From NCBI RefSeq assembly GCF_002355275.1, contig NZ_CP023449.1, forward strand, positions 2,644,001-2,708,000: 64,000 nt of DNA. Direction: 5' to 3'. The position numbers and the translations under genes are program-made. Origin of the DNA: Rhizorhabdus dicambivorans (GTDB taxonomy: Bacteria > Pseudomonadota > Alphaproteobacteria > Sphingomonadales > Sphingomonadaceae). The notes under the pieces are model-generated. The model was not told where the DNA came from, ran no database searches, and saw only the letters and a program-made list of their open reading frames with translations. Positions 51,351 through 58,853 of this stretch are shown here, in pieces (the first letter of the stretch is position 1; the number at the start of each line of letters is the position of its first letter).

Positions 51351-52214
51351 ATGTCAGCCTCACAACGCTCAGACGTCTATGCTCGCGTCACGCAAGCGAT
51401 CGTCGACGCCATCGAAGCCGGCACCGGCACCTGGCGCATGCCATGGCATCATTCCGGCGCCGACGTCACCCGCCCGACCAACGTCGCCAGCGGCAAGCCC
51501 TATCGCGGCATAAATACGGTCTCGCTCTGGGCGGCCGCCTATGGCAGCGGCTATGCGAGCGGGGTCTGGGGCACCTATCGCCAGTGGCAGGCGCTCGGCG
51601 CGCAGGTCCGCAAGGGTGAGCACGCCAGCCTCGGTGTCCTCTGGAAGGAGTTTCACGCGAAGGGCGACGACGCCAGCGACGATGACGACCATCGACGGCT
51701 TTTCGCCAAGGCGTTCGGCCTGTTCAACGCCGATCAGGTCGATGGCTATGCGCCCAAACCGGGGCCGGACCTGCCCGAGAGCGAACGCCTCGCCGCCGCC
51801 GAAGCCTTCATCGCCGCCCTCGGCATCGATACTGTCTACGGCTCGGCCAGCGCCTATTATCACATCGCCGAAGACCGCATCCACATGCCGGATTTCAGCG
51901 CCTTCCACGACGCTCACGGCTTCTATGCCACCCGTATTCACGAGGCCGCTCATGCCAGTGGCGCAGCCCATCGGCTCGACCGGGATTTCAGCGCCAAGTG
52001 GACCAGGCACGCGCTCGCGATGGAGGAAGCGACCGCCGAGCTGACCGCCTCGTTCCTGCTCGCCGATCTCGGGATCGCCCACGAGCCGCGGCCCGACCAC
52101 GCCGCCTATATCGCTTCCTGGCTCCAACTCCTGAAGGATGAGCCGCGGGCGATCTTCACCGCAGCCAGCAAGGCGCAGGCCGCCGCTGACTGGATGCACG
52201 CCCAGCAGCCATGA
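51351..52214 (+). CDS. ardC: ArdC-family antirestriction protein carried by the element
   Basis: A 287-aa ArdC-type protein. The N-terminal ssDNA-binding domain is at about 8-115 (DVYARVTQAIVDAIEAGTGT, then NVASGKPYRGINTVSLWAAA). The metallopeptidase-like motif HEAAHASGAAHRLDRDF starts at about residue 197. The C-terminal helical part has YIASWLQLLKDEPRAIFTAA. ArdC protects incoming single-stranded element DNA from restriction. It differs strongly from the interrupted ardC at 42741, so the element did not simply copy its target; it brings a replacement for the gene it breaks. Confidence 0.9.
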   Translation: MSASQRSDVYARVTQAIVDAIEAGTGTWRMPWHHSGADVTRPTNVASGKPYRGINTVSLWAAAYGSGYASGVWGTYRQWQALGAQVRKGEHASLGVLWKEFHAKGDDASDDDDHRRLFAKAFGLFNADQVDGYAPKPGPDLPESERLAAAEAFIAALGIDTVYGSASAYYHIAEDRIHMPDFSAFHDAHGFYATRIHEAAHASGAAHRLDRDFSAKWTRHALAMEEATAELTASFLLADLGIAHEPRPDHAAYIASWLQLLKDEPRAIFTAASKAQAAADWMHAQQP

Positions 52215-52226
52215 GCGTCGTGCTCA

Positions 52227-52270
52227 TTGACTCGATGATATTACGGATATACTCGTAGTGTCATCGAGTC
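52227..52270 (+). promoter_or_regulatory. Promoter and operator of the ars operon
   Basis: A perfect 10-base inverted repeat, GACTCGATGA (52229-52238) and TCATCGAGTC (52261-52270), encloses 22 bases. A sigma-70-like promoter fits inside it: TTGACT at 52227-52232 and TATACT at 52248-52253, with a 15-base spacer. Binding of the ArsR repressor encoded downstream to the repeat would cover the -35 region and the start. The arrangement strongly suggests arsenic-inducible transcription. Confidence 0.65.
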
Positions 52271-52288
52271 GTTATCAGGAGCCATTCC

Positions 52289-52741
52289 ATGAAGCGCATC
52301 CATCTGCACGTCAGCGTGCCCGATCTCGGCGCGTCGATCCAGTTCTACGAGACGCTGTTCGGCGCCGCGCCCGTCGTCGTGAAGGACGACTACGCCAAGT
52401 GGATGCTCGACGATCCCAAGGTCAACTTCGCGATCTCCGAGCGCGCGCGCGCGGCCGGCATCGACCATATCGGCATCCAGGTCGACAGCGCCGATGAGCT
52501 CGGCGCGCTCGCCGGTCGCCTCAAGGCCGCCGGGGCGGAGACGTTCGATCAGGAAGCGACCACCTGCTGCTACGCGCAGTCGGACAAGAGCTGGGTCCGC
52601 GATCCCGCCGGCGTGCGCTGGGAGACCTTCTTCACCTTCGGTGAGGCGACCAGCTACGGCGAGGACGAGGTGCTGCCCGAGCCCGCCGCGGCCTGCTGCG
52701 GCCCCGCCGATGCGCCCGCGCCAAAGCAGGCGTGCTGCTGA
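52289..52741 (+). CDS. arsI: ArsI/CadI-family C-As lyase
   Basis: A 150-aa vicinal-oxygen-chelate (glyoxalase-fold) dioxygenase. ArsI cleaves the carbon-arsenic bond of trivalent organoarsenicals such as methylarsonous acid. The diagnostic substrate-binding Cys pair is present in ATTCCYAQSDKSWVRDPAG (Cys 93 and 94), as are Fe(II) ligand candidates His5/His7, His60 and Glu112. The C-terminal tail carries two further Cys pairs. It is the first gene of the operon, with CAGGAGCC upstream. Its stop shares a base with the arsR start. Confidence 0.88.
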   Translation: MKRIHLHVSVPDLGASIQFYETLFGAAPVVVKDDYAKWMLDDPKVNFAISERARAAGIDHIGIQVDSADELGALAGRLKAAGAETFDQEATTCCYAQSDKSWVRDPAGVRWETFFTFGEATSYGEDEVLPEPAAACCGPADAPAPKQACC

Positions 52742-53097
52742 TGGACGCGAACGCTGCCGTCGCCTCGCTCTCGGCGCTCGCGCATCCGGGCCGCCTCGAG
52801 GTCTTTCGCCTGCTGGTCCGCGCCGGCGCCGAGGGCATGGCCTCGGGCGATATCGCGCGCGCGACGGGCCATGTCCCGCAGACGCTCTCGGGCAACCTCA
52901 ACATCCTCGGCCACGCCGGGCTCGTGTCGTCGCGGCGCGAGGGCCGGTCGATCATCTACACCGCTGATTATGCCCGCATGACCGACCTGCTCGGCTTCCT
53001 GATGGAGGATTGCTGCGGCGGCGCCCCGGAGATCTGTGCTCCGCTCGCCGACGTGGTCACCAGGGCCGCCTGCTGCCAACCCGGAGCCGTTCAATGA
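52741..53097 (+). CDS. arsR: ArsR-family arsenic-responsive repressor
   Basis: A 118-aa winged-helix repressor: LSALAHPGRLEVFRLLVRAG, the recognition helix region ARATGHVPQTLSGNLNILGH and the wing VSSRREGRSIIYTADY. There is no ELCVCDL-type site in the recognition helix. Instead Cys pairs near the C-terminus (MEDCCGGAPEIC and RAACCQPG) probably bind As(III), as in several alphaproteobacterial ArsR proteins. ATG 52741 fits the family. It likely binds the inverted repeat upstream of arsI. Confidence 0.92.
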   Translation: MDANAAVASLSALAHPGRLEVFRLLVRAGAEGMASGDIARATGHVPQTLSGNLNILGHAGLVSSRREGRSIIYTADYARMTDLLGFLMEDCCGGAPEICAPLADVVTRAACCQPGAVQ

Positions 53098-53621
53098 CCG
53101 ACCGTGTTTTCAATGTCCTGTTCCTCTGCACGGGTAACTCGGCCCGCTCGATCCTCGCCGAGAGCGCACTGAACAAGCTCGGCGAAGGCCGGTTCCGCGG
53201 CTATTCCGCAGGCAGCTTCCCCAAGGGCGCGGTCAACCCCGACGCGCTGAGGCTGCTGGAGCGCATCGGTTACCCGACCGAAGGCCTTCACTCGAAGAGC
53301 TGGGAAGAGTTCTCCGTGCCGGACGCGCCGGTGATGGATTTCGTGTTCACCGTTTGCGACGATGCGGCGGGCGAGACGTGTCCGGTCTGGCCCGGCCATC
53401 CGATGACCGCCCATTGGGGCATCGAAGATCCGAGCCATGTCGAGGGCAACGACATCGAGCGCGAGCGCGCCTTCGTGACAGCGCTGCGCTATCTCGAGAA
53501 CCGCATCAAGCTGTTCATGGCGCTGCCGTTCGACCAGCTCGACGTGATGGCATTGAGGGCACATGTCCGCGAGATCGGTCAGGGCGAAGGCGCGAGCAAC
53601 CGGCGCGGGGACGCCGCGTGA
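53094..53621 (+). CDS. arsC: Arsenate reductase, LMW-phosphatase type
   Basis: A 175-aa arsenate reductase of the low-molecular-weight protein tyrosine phosphatase fold. The CX5R loop is VLFLCTGNSARSILAES (Cys12 to Arg18). Two more Cys at 88 and 96 (FTVCDDAAGETCPVWPG) fit the thioredoxin-coupled triple-cysteine mechanism. It reduces As(V) to As(III), which the Acr3 pump exports. Overlaps of four bases with both arsR and acr3 show tight translational coupling. Confidence 0.93.
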   Translation: MTDRVFNVLFLCTGNSARSILAESALNKLGEGRFRGYSAGSFPKGAVNPDALRLLERIGYPTEGLHSKSWEEFSVPDAPVMDFVFTVCDDAAGETCPVWPGHPMTAHWGIEDPSHVEGNDIERERAFVTALRYLENRIKLFMALPFDQLDVMALRAHVREIGQGEGASNRRGDAA

Positions 53622-54682
53622 GCGATGCCGCCGCGGCGGCGAAGCCCGCGATCGGCACCTTCGAACGCTATCTCAGCCTCTGGGTCGCGGCCTGCATCGT
53701 CGTCGGCATCGCGCTCGGCTATGCGCTGCCCGGCTTGTTCGCGCGCGTCGCCGCGGCCGAGATCGCGAACGTCAACATCGTCGTCGCGGTGCTGATATGG
53801 CTGATGATCGTGCCGATGCTGCTCAAGATCGACCTGGGCGCGCTGGGATCAGTCAGGCGGCACTGGAAGGGCGTCGGTGTCACGCTTTTCATCAACTGGG
53901 CGGTGAAGCCCTTCTCGATGGCGCTGCTCGGCACCTTCTTCCTCGGCTATCTGTTCCGCCCCTGGCTGCCCGAGGCCGAGATCGGCTCCTATATTGCCGG
54001 CCTCATCCTGCTCGCCGCCGCGCCTTGCACGGCGATGGTGTTCGTCTGGTCCAACCTGTGCGAGGGCGAGCCTAATTACACGCTGAGCCAGGTCGCCTTG
54101 AACGACGTCATCATGGTGTTCGCCTTCGCGCCGATCGTCGCGCTGCTGCTCGGGGTCGCGTCGATCACGGTGCCGTGGGACACTTTGCTCATCTCGGTGC
54201 TGCTCTACATCGTCGTGCCGGTAATCGCCGCGCAGCTTGTCCGTCGCGCGCTGCTGGCCTCTGGCGGACAGCCGGCGCTCGATCGCCTGCTGGCAGCGCT
54301 CGGCCCCGTATCGCTGATCGCGCTGCTCACCACGCTGGTGCTGTTGTTCGGTTTCCAGGGCGAGGCGATCATCGCGCATCCGCTGGTCATCGCGCTCATC
54401 GCCGTGCCGATCCTCATCCAGGTCTATTTCAATGCCGGGCTCGCTTATTGGCTGAGCCGCCGCTTCGGCGTCGCCTGGTGCGTCGCCGCGCCCGCCGCGC
54501 TGATCGGCGCGTCCAACTTCTTCGAACTCGCCGTCGCCGCGGCGATCAGCCTGTTCGGCATCGGATCGGGCGCGGCGCTCGCCACCGTCGTCGGCGTGCT
54601 GGTCGAGGTGCCGGTGATGCTCTCGGTCGTCGCGCTCGTGAAGAAGACGCGGCCCTGGTATGAGCGGTCGTTGCCTGCATAA
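53618..54682 (+). CDS. acr3: Arsenite efflux transporter Acr3
   Basis: A 354-aa inner-membrane carrier of the bile-acid/arsenite transporter superfamily with ten membrane segments. The family-diagnostic Cys is in LLAAAPCTAMVFVWSNLCEG, and the second conserved stretch is IGASNFFELAVAAAISLFGI. The start is a GTG overlapping the arsC stop (GTGA). It extrudes As(III) using the proton motive force and completes the resistance operon. It is Acr3 rather than ArsB, judging by length and these motifs. Confidence 0.93.
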   Translation: MSDAAAAAKPAIGTFERYLSLWVAACIVVGIALGYALPGLFARVAAAEIANVNIVVAVLIWLMIVPMLLKIDLGALGSVRRHWKGVGVTLFINWAVKPFSMALLGTFFLGYLFRPWLPEAEIGSYIAGLILLAAAPCTAMVFVWSNLCEGEPNYTLSQVALNDVIMVFAFAPIVALLLGVASITVPWDTLLISVLLYIVVPVIAAQLVRRALLASGGQPALDRLLAALGPVSLIALLTTLVLLFGFQGEAIIAHPLVIALIAVPILIQVYFNAGLAYWLSRRFGVAWCVAAPAALIGASNFFELAVAAAISLFGIGSGAALATVVGVLVEVPVMLSVVALVKKTRPWYERSLPA

Positions 54683-54722
54683 TCCTGCGCGGCGCGTTCG
54701 CGATCATCAACGATAGAAGACC

Positions 54723-55030
54723 TGGGCGGCCGCTCTCTCTCGGGATCGGCCGCCCAGTCGCATAGGCGATCGGCACGGGCTTCGCCCGCACCCAGCGGTC
54801 GCCGCTGGCGCGGCGGCGCTGTTCGTCGGGCCTCCCTCAAGGCGGGAGTGGTCGGCGCTCCCTTCTAGGCCCGCCACGGCGCGCTGCAAGTCCGGCTGCG
54901 CCGGACTGCTCCATTGCATTTCGCCCCTGCGGGTGCAGCCCGCCGCTTCGGCGGGCCTCTCCGGTCGCTCTCGCCGCCCACCCCCGCCTCGGGGGAGGCC
55001 ATGGGGTTTTGGGCAGTGCTGGAGGCACCG
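54723..55030 (+). ncRNA. Structured leader family A, copy 2 (right end of the element)
   Basis: This copy opens with a hairpin TGGGCGGCCG (54723-54732) / CGGCCGCCCA (54747-54756). From 54810 it follows copy 1 block by block: GCGGCGGCGCTGTT, GGCGCTCCCTTCT, a stem AGTCCGG/CCGGACT (54889-54907), GCAGCCCGCC and CGCCGCCCACCCCCGC. It ends with a GCTGGAGG ribosome binding site before ATG 55031. Where copy 1 has AGCCGGCT in the stem this copy has AGTCCGG with matching changes on the other strand. It could drive translation of the detached ardC 3' part. Confidence 0.55.
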
Positions 55031-55309
55031 ATGGATTTCACCTTCCAACCGCCGTTTTTGGCTGGACTGTCAGGATATGTCGCCGAGATCAACGCCGCTT
55101 TCTGCTGCGCGTCCCTCGGCATCGAGCCGACCGTCCGCCACGCTGATTATATCGGCGCCTGGCTGGAGGTCCTGCGCGAGGACAATCGCGCCATCGTCCG
55201 CGCCGCCTCTCAGGCGAGCAAGGCGGCCGATTGGCTGCTCGGCTTCCTGCCCGACGCCGATCTCGGCCCGGACGACACCATGGCCGGCGACGAACGGCAG
55301 GCGGCGTGA
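55031..55309 (+). pseudogene. ardC: ICE ardC, 3' part, behind the element's right end
   Basis: A 92-aa frame. Its first 16 codons (MDFTFQPPFLAGLSGY) belong to the right end of the inserted element. From VAEINAAFCCASLGIEPTVR onward it is the C-terminal helical part of ArdC (YIGAWLEVLREDNRAIVRAA and SQASKAADWL). It is the exact continuation of the frame interrupted at 43481. A ribosome binding site and ATG provided by the element may allow it to be translated as a separate piece, but it lacks the DNA-binding domain and the metallopeptidase motif. Confidence 0.85.
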
Positions 55310-55387
55310 TCGAATATGAATTCCGGAAAGGCGGGAAAGCGGGTCTCCGGCTTCACGCCTTTCCGCTTCTGCGGCGCTGCCCTTCTT

Positions 55388-55470
55388 AGAGTGAGAGGGC
55401 GGCGCTTCGCTTCGTGACGGGTTGGAGGTCGAGAGAGAGTCTCCCGGCCGCCCGTCGCGGAGTAACGAAC
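55388..55470 (+). ncRNA. Structured leader family B, copy 1 (upstream of parB)
   Basis: The stretch begins AGAGTGAGAGGGC, continues to GACGGGTT and GGTCGAGAGAGAG, and closes with CCCGTC, which can pair with GACGGG as an outer stem. The same ordered motifs precede the large helicase gene at 58759-58853, where the closing side reads CCCGTT. The intervening bases differ but still form stems. It ends at the GCGGAG ribosome binding site of the ParB gene. A shared cis-regulatory RNA or leader is likely; which signal it senses is unknown. Confidence 0.55.
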
Positions 55471-57591
55471 ATGGCGAGTGCCATCCAGAAGATCACCCTG
55501 TCGTCGGCGCGCGACATCCCCTTCAACAAGCTGGTGCTGAGCCAGTCCAACGTCCGCCGCGTCAAGGCCGGCGTCTCAATCGAGGAAATGGCCGAGTCCA
55601 TCGCCCGGCGCGGCCTCATCCAGAGCCTCCATGTCCGTCCCGTCCTTGACGCCGATGGCGCGGAGACCGGAATGTTCGAAGTGCCTGCCGGCGGTCGCCG
55701 CTATCGCGCACTCGAACTGCTCGTGAAGCAGAAGCGTTTGGCCAAGACGGCGACGGTGCCCTGCGTCATCGGCGACGCCAACAGCGACATCCTCGTCGAC
55801 GAAGTATCGCTGGTCGAGAACATGGAACGCGCACCGCTCCATCCGCTCGACCAGTTCCGCGCCTTTCAGGCCATGCGCGACAAGGGCATGGCCGAGGAGG
55901 CCATCGCCGCTGCCTTCTTCGTCAGCGTCACCGTGGTGAAGCAGCGCCTGCGCCTAACCTCCGTCTCGCCGACCCTGCTCGAAATCTATGCCGATGACGG
56001 CATGACGCTCGAACAGCTCATGGCCTTCACCGTCAGCCCCGACCATGCCCGTCAGGAGCAGGTCTGGGACGCGATCAAGGATAGCTGGCAGAAGGAGCCC
56101 TATCAGATCCGGCGGATGCTGACCGAGACCGCGGTACGCGCCTCGGACAAACGGGCCGTCTTCATCGGCATCGAGGCTTATGAGGCCGCAGGCGGCGTCG
56201 TGCTGCGCGATCTGTTCCAGTCCGACGACGGCGGCTGGCTGCAAGACCCCGTCCTGCTCGACCGTATGGTGGCGGAGAAGCTGAAAGCCACCGCCGTTCA
56301 GATCGCCGAAGAAGGCTGGAAGTGGATCGAGGTCGCGGTGAGCTTCCCCTATGGCCACGACCATGGCCTGCGTGAACTCTCCGGCGTCACCGTCGATCTG
56401 ACCGACGAGGAGCGTGCGACCCGCGAAGCGCTGCGCGAGGAATCTGACCGGATCGAAGCGGAATATTCCGAGGCCGACGAGCTGCCCGACGTGATCGATC
56501 AACGTCTCGGCGAGATCGAGCAGGCCCTGGAGGCCTTCGAGAACCGTTCGGTCAGCTACGATCAGGCCGACATCGAAATCGCCGGCGCCTTCGTCAGCCT
56601 CGACGCCGACGGCTCGCTGTCGATCGACCGCGGTTATGTCCGCGCCGAGGATGAGCCCCAGGCCGAGCCCGATGGCGAGGCGTCCGGGAGCGACCAGCCC
56701 GATACGCCGGCCGTCCAACGCGCGGTCATCACCATCGGCGGCAAGCGCGCCGAGCCCGAGGATGATGAAGAAGACGGCATCAAGCCCTTGCCCGAGCGTC
56801 TCGTGATCGAGCTGACCGCCCATCGCACCCTGGCGCTGCGCAACGCGCTGGCGGAACATCCGCACGTCGCCATGACCATGTTGCTGCACAAGCTTCTGAG
56901 TGACACCTTCATCCACACCAACCCGTCCGGTTGCCTCGAGGCTAATGTCCGCCACACCTTCTTCTCGGCCCAGTCCGAGGAATTGAAGGACAGCCCATCA
57001 GCGCAGGCGGTCAACGATCGCCACGAACGCTGGGGGGATCACATCCCCGCTGACGATCAGGCGCTCTGGGCATGGCTGACCGATCTCGATGACGGCACGC
57101 GCCAGGAGCTGCTGGCGCTTTGCGTCAGCTACGGCGTCAATGCGCTATTCGAGCGTCCGAACCCCTATTCCGGCTCGGGCGTCAGCCAACATGGCCTCGA
57201 CGTGCGTCTGGCGCAGGCCGACCGGCTCGCGCGGGCTACGGGCATGGACATGGTGGCCGCAGGCTGGAAGCCCACGGTCGGCAACTATCTCGGCCGCGTG
57301 ACCAAGCCCCGCATTCTCGAAGCCGTGCGTGAAGGCGCCGGAGAGCGGGCCGCGCAGCTCATCGACCACATGAAGAAGGGCGACATGGCCAAGGAAGCCG
57401 AGCGCCTTCTGGCCGACAGCGGCTGGCTGCCCGAACCGCTGCGCCTGGTGCCCATCGATGGCGATCAGTCTGGTCCCGAGGATCAGGCCGATACCGGCGA
57501 AGACACCGCCTTGCCGGAATTCCTCACCGAGGACGGCGAGGACGAAGACACCGACGAGGATGAAGTCCAGCACGCCGTCGCCGCCGAATAG
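55471..57591 (+). CDS. ParB-family protein of the ICE
   Basis: A 706-aa ParB/Spo0J-like protein. The ParB nuclease-like N-terminal domain is at about 15-130 (LVLSQSNVRRVKAGVSIEEM, then the GRRYRALELL and DEVSLVENMERAPLHPLDQF boxes). A helix-turn-helix follows at about 140-170 (AEEAIAAAFFVSVTVVKQRL). The remaining 500 residues form the long helical C-terminus usual for ICE and plasmid ParB-like proteins, with an acidic linker around 400-440 and an acidic tail. ATG 55471 follows GCGGAG. It may serve partition, transcription or replication of the excised element; no parA lies next to it in the window. Confidence 0.88.
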   Translation: MASAIQKITLSSARDIPFNKLVLSQSNVRRVKAGVSIEEMAESIARRGLIQSLHVRPVLDADGAETGMFEVPAGGRRYRALELLVKQKRLAKTATVPCVIGDANSDILVDEVSLVENMERAPLHPLDQFRAFQAMRDKGMAEEAIAAAFFVSVTVVKQRLRLTSVSPTLLEIYADDGMTLEQLMAFTVSPDHARQEQVWDAIKDSWQKEPYQIRRMLTETAVRASDKRAVFIGIEAYEAAGGVVLRDLFQSDDGGWLQDPVLLDRMVAEKLKATAVQIAEEGWKWIEVAVSFPYGHDHGLRELSGVTVDLTDEERATREALREESDRIEAEYSEADELPDVIDQRLGEIEQALEAFENRSVSYDQADIEIAGAFVSLDADGSLSIDRGYVRAEDEPQAEPDGEASGSDQPDTPAVQRAVITIGGKRAEPEDDEEDGIKPLPERLVIELTAHRTLALRNALAEHPHVAMTMLLHKLLSDTFIHTNPSGCLEANVRHTFFSAQSEELKDSPSAQAVNDRHERWGDHIPADDQALWAWLTDLDDGTRQELLALCVSYGVNALFERPNPYSGSGVSQHGLDVRLAQADRLARATGMDMVAAGWKPTVGNYLGRVTKPRILEAVREGAGERAAQLIDHMKKGDMAKEAERLLADSGWLPEPLRLVPIDGDQSGPEDQADTGEDTALPEFLTEDGEDEDTDEDEVQHAVAAE

Positions 57592-57722
57592 CGCGGATCG
57601 CGCGGGGCGGCGCCGTTCGTCCCGCGCATCTCACCCCGATCTTCCACACCGCCCGGTCCCACGCTCGACAGCCTGAACGGCTGTGCCGTGCGGGCCGGGC
57701 ATTCTCGTTTCAGGAGCCTGTC

Positions 57723-58139
57723 ATGGCCGACTATTTCACCCATTTCTCGTGCCTGCTCGATGTCGGCACGCCCGAGAAAGCCGCTCGCGCGCTCGACCTC
57801 TACAACCGCCTCTCGGAGGCCGGCGCATCGGAAGAACCGCCTTCCGACGGCTTCCTCCTCTCGATCCAGCCCGAGCATGGCGGCACGCAGCTCTGGATGC
57901 GCGACGACGTCACCGGCGATCCCGAGCGCCTGATCCAGTTCGTGAAGCGCTGCGCCGCGGAGTTCGGCCTGAGCGGCCGCTGGGGTTTCCAATATGCCAA
58001 CACCTGCTCGAAGCCCCGGCTCGACGGCTTCGGCGGCGGTGCGCATGTCCTCGATCTCGCCACCGGGGAGACTCTGGACTGGATCTACACCGATGGCTGG
58101 CTCGACCAGACCCTCTCCGACGAGGGAGGCCCGCTATGA
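57723..58139 (+). CDS. Conserved ICE hypothetical protein
   Basis: A 138-aa acidic protein beginning MADYFTHFSCLLDVGTPEKA, with the segments FLLSIQPEHGGTQLWMRDDV and LDWIYTDGWLDQTL. It has no signal peptide or membrane segment. Proteins of this kind sit between parB and the large helicase in related elements, but no function is known to me. CAGGAGCC upstream supports the ATG. It overlaps the next gene by four bases, so the three small genes here form one translational unit. Confidence 0.75.
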   Translation: MADYFTHFSCLLDVGTPEKAARALDLYNRLSEAGASEEPPSDGFLLSIQPEHGGTQLWMRDDVTGDPERLIQFVKRCAAEFGLSGRWGFQYANTCSKPRLDGFGGGAHVLDLATGETLDWIYTDGWLDQTLSDEGGPL

Positions 58140-58402
58140 GCATCCCTTCCTATGCCCAGAGCAATTTTCAGACACTGCTGCGCGCTGCCGGTGACGGCAA
58201 CCTTGCGCTCATGGAATGCCTCGATGCCGTGACCGGCGCTCCGCGTTACGTCATCTGTGCGGTGGGACGAGACGATGGTGATTTCGTCTTCACGCCCTTC
58301 GGCCACCTCGCCGACGGCAATCCCTATGACGCCTATCTGCCGCCCGACCCCGGCGATCCTGGCGGCTTCATGCATCCGGGCACGCCCGGAGAAGCGCCAT
58401 GA
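58136..58402 (+). CDS. Small ICE protein (DUF6117-like)
   Basis: An 88-aa protein: NFQTLLRAAGDGNLALMECL, then DAVTGAPRYVICAVGRDDGD and the tail GHLADGNPYDAYLPP. The opening and central stretch match small proteins I recall as DUF6117, common on alphaproteobacterial mobile elements. The function is unknown. It overlaps both neighbouring genes by four bases. Confidence 0.72.
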   Translation: MSIPSYAQSNFQTLLRAAGDGNLALMECLDAVTGAPRYVICAVGRDDGDFVFTPFGHLADGNPYDAYLPPDPGDPGGFMHPGTPGEAP

Positions 58403-58695
58403 TGGACATCGACGCCATCTTCGCCGCCGATCGTGAGCGACCGCCCGCAGAGCGCTCGCTTCCCTGGCTGGAAACCAGAGACGGCATCACCGTCGTCGTG
58501 GAGCCCAAGCCCCATTGGGCCAGCGACATGCGGGCCTTCCGGGCCGAGGCTCGCGAATATTGCGCCTATGCCGATTGGACCGCGAACGGCGCGCGCGCCC
58601 GGTTCTTCGGGCACACCGACACCAGCGGCGATGACCTGATCCGCAAGGCGCGTAGGCTCGTCGCCCGCGAGATCGCCGACGGACACTGGGCCTGA
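58399..58695 (+). CDS. Small ICE hypothetical protein
   Basis: A 98-aa protein with no recognised domain. It has an acidic start (MMDIDAIFAADRERPPAERS) and a more basic second half (DDLIRKARRLVAREIADGHW). It is the last gene of the overlapping set of three and is followed by a strong intrinsic terminator ten bases after its stop. Confidence 0.68.
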   Translation: MMDIDAIFAADRERPPAERSLPWLETRDGITVVVEPKPHWASDMRAFRAEAREYCAYADWTANGARARFFGHTDTSGDDLIRKARRLVAREIADGHWA

Positions 58696-58702
58696 CCCCT
58701 CA

Positions 58703-58736
58703 AAGCGCCTCTGCCGCTCGGCCGAGGCGCTTTTTT
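58703..58736 (+). terminator. Intrinsic terminator after the small-gene set
   Basis: A perfect stem AGCGCCTC (58704-58711) with GAGGCGCT (58724-58731), a 12-base loop, then six T residues (58731-58736). It ends the transcript of the parB-side genes and makes the following helicase gene depend on its own promoter or leader. Confidence 0.85.
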
Positions 58737-58758
58737 CATGTCGGCAGCGACGTGTTCG

Positions 58759-58853
58759 AGAGTGAGAGGGCAGCCGGGACGGGTTTGAGTCCGGGCGGTC
58801 GAGAGAGAGCGCCGTCCGGGCTTCCCGTTCCCGCTCTCCCGAGGTTCCGATCC
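58759..58853 (+). ncRNA. Structured leader family B, copy 2 (upstream of the helicase)
   Basis: It begins with the identical 13 bases AGAGTGAGAGGGC, then GACGGGTT, GGTCGAGAGAGAG and CCCGTT in the same order as the leader of parB. An inner stem CCGGGCGG / CCGTCCGG encloses the TCGAGAGAGAGCG loop. The region lies after an intrinsic terminator and runs to the helicase start, so it is most likely the 5' leader of that mRNA. Confidence 0.55.

Larger units (their letters stand above)
43482..55084. mobile_element. Arsenic-resistance element inserted in ardC, carrying a recombinase trio
   Basis: An 11,603-base insertion with four lines of evidence. First, GTCGCC occurs exactly at both junctions (43476-43481 and 55079-55084). 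Second, deleting the insertion and one repeat joins two halves of ardC in frame. Third, the ends are imperfect inverted repeats, TTATCTGGACAGTC on the left and ATATCCTGACAGTC (reverse strand) on the right. Fourth, the interior carries its own recombination genes: three overlapping tyrosine recombinases. Cargo is a second ardC and arsI-arsR-arsC-acr3. An IS21-family element sits 116 bases from the left end. It is reminiscent of Tn554-like and recombinase-in-trio elements, but I do not know of this exact arrangement. Confidence 0.82.

Noticed and set aside
52829-53060. ELCVCDL-type metal site in ArsR
   Set aside because: The recognition helix has no such motif; the Cys pairs are C-terminal, so a different arsenic site was described instead.
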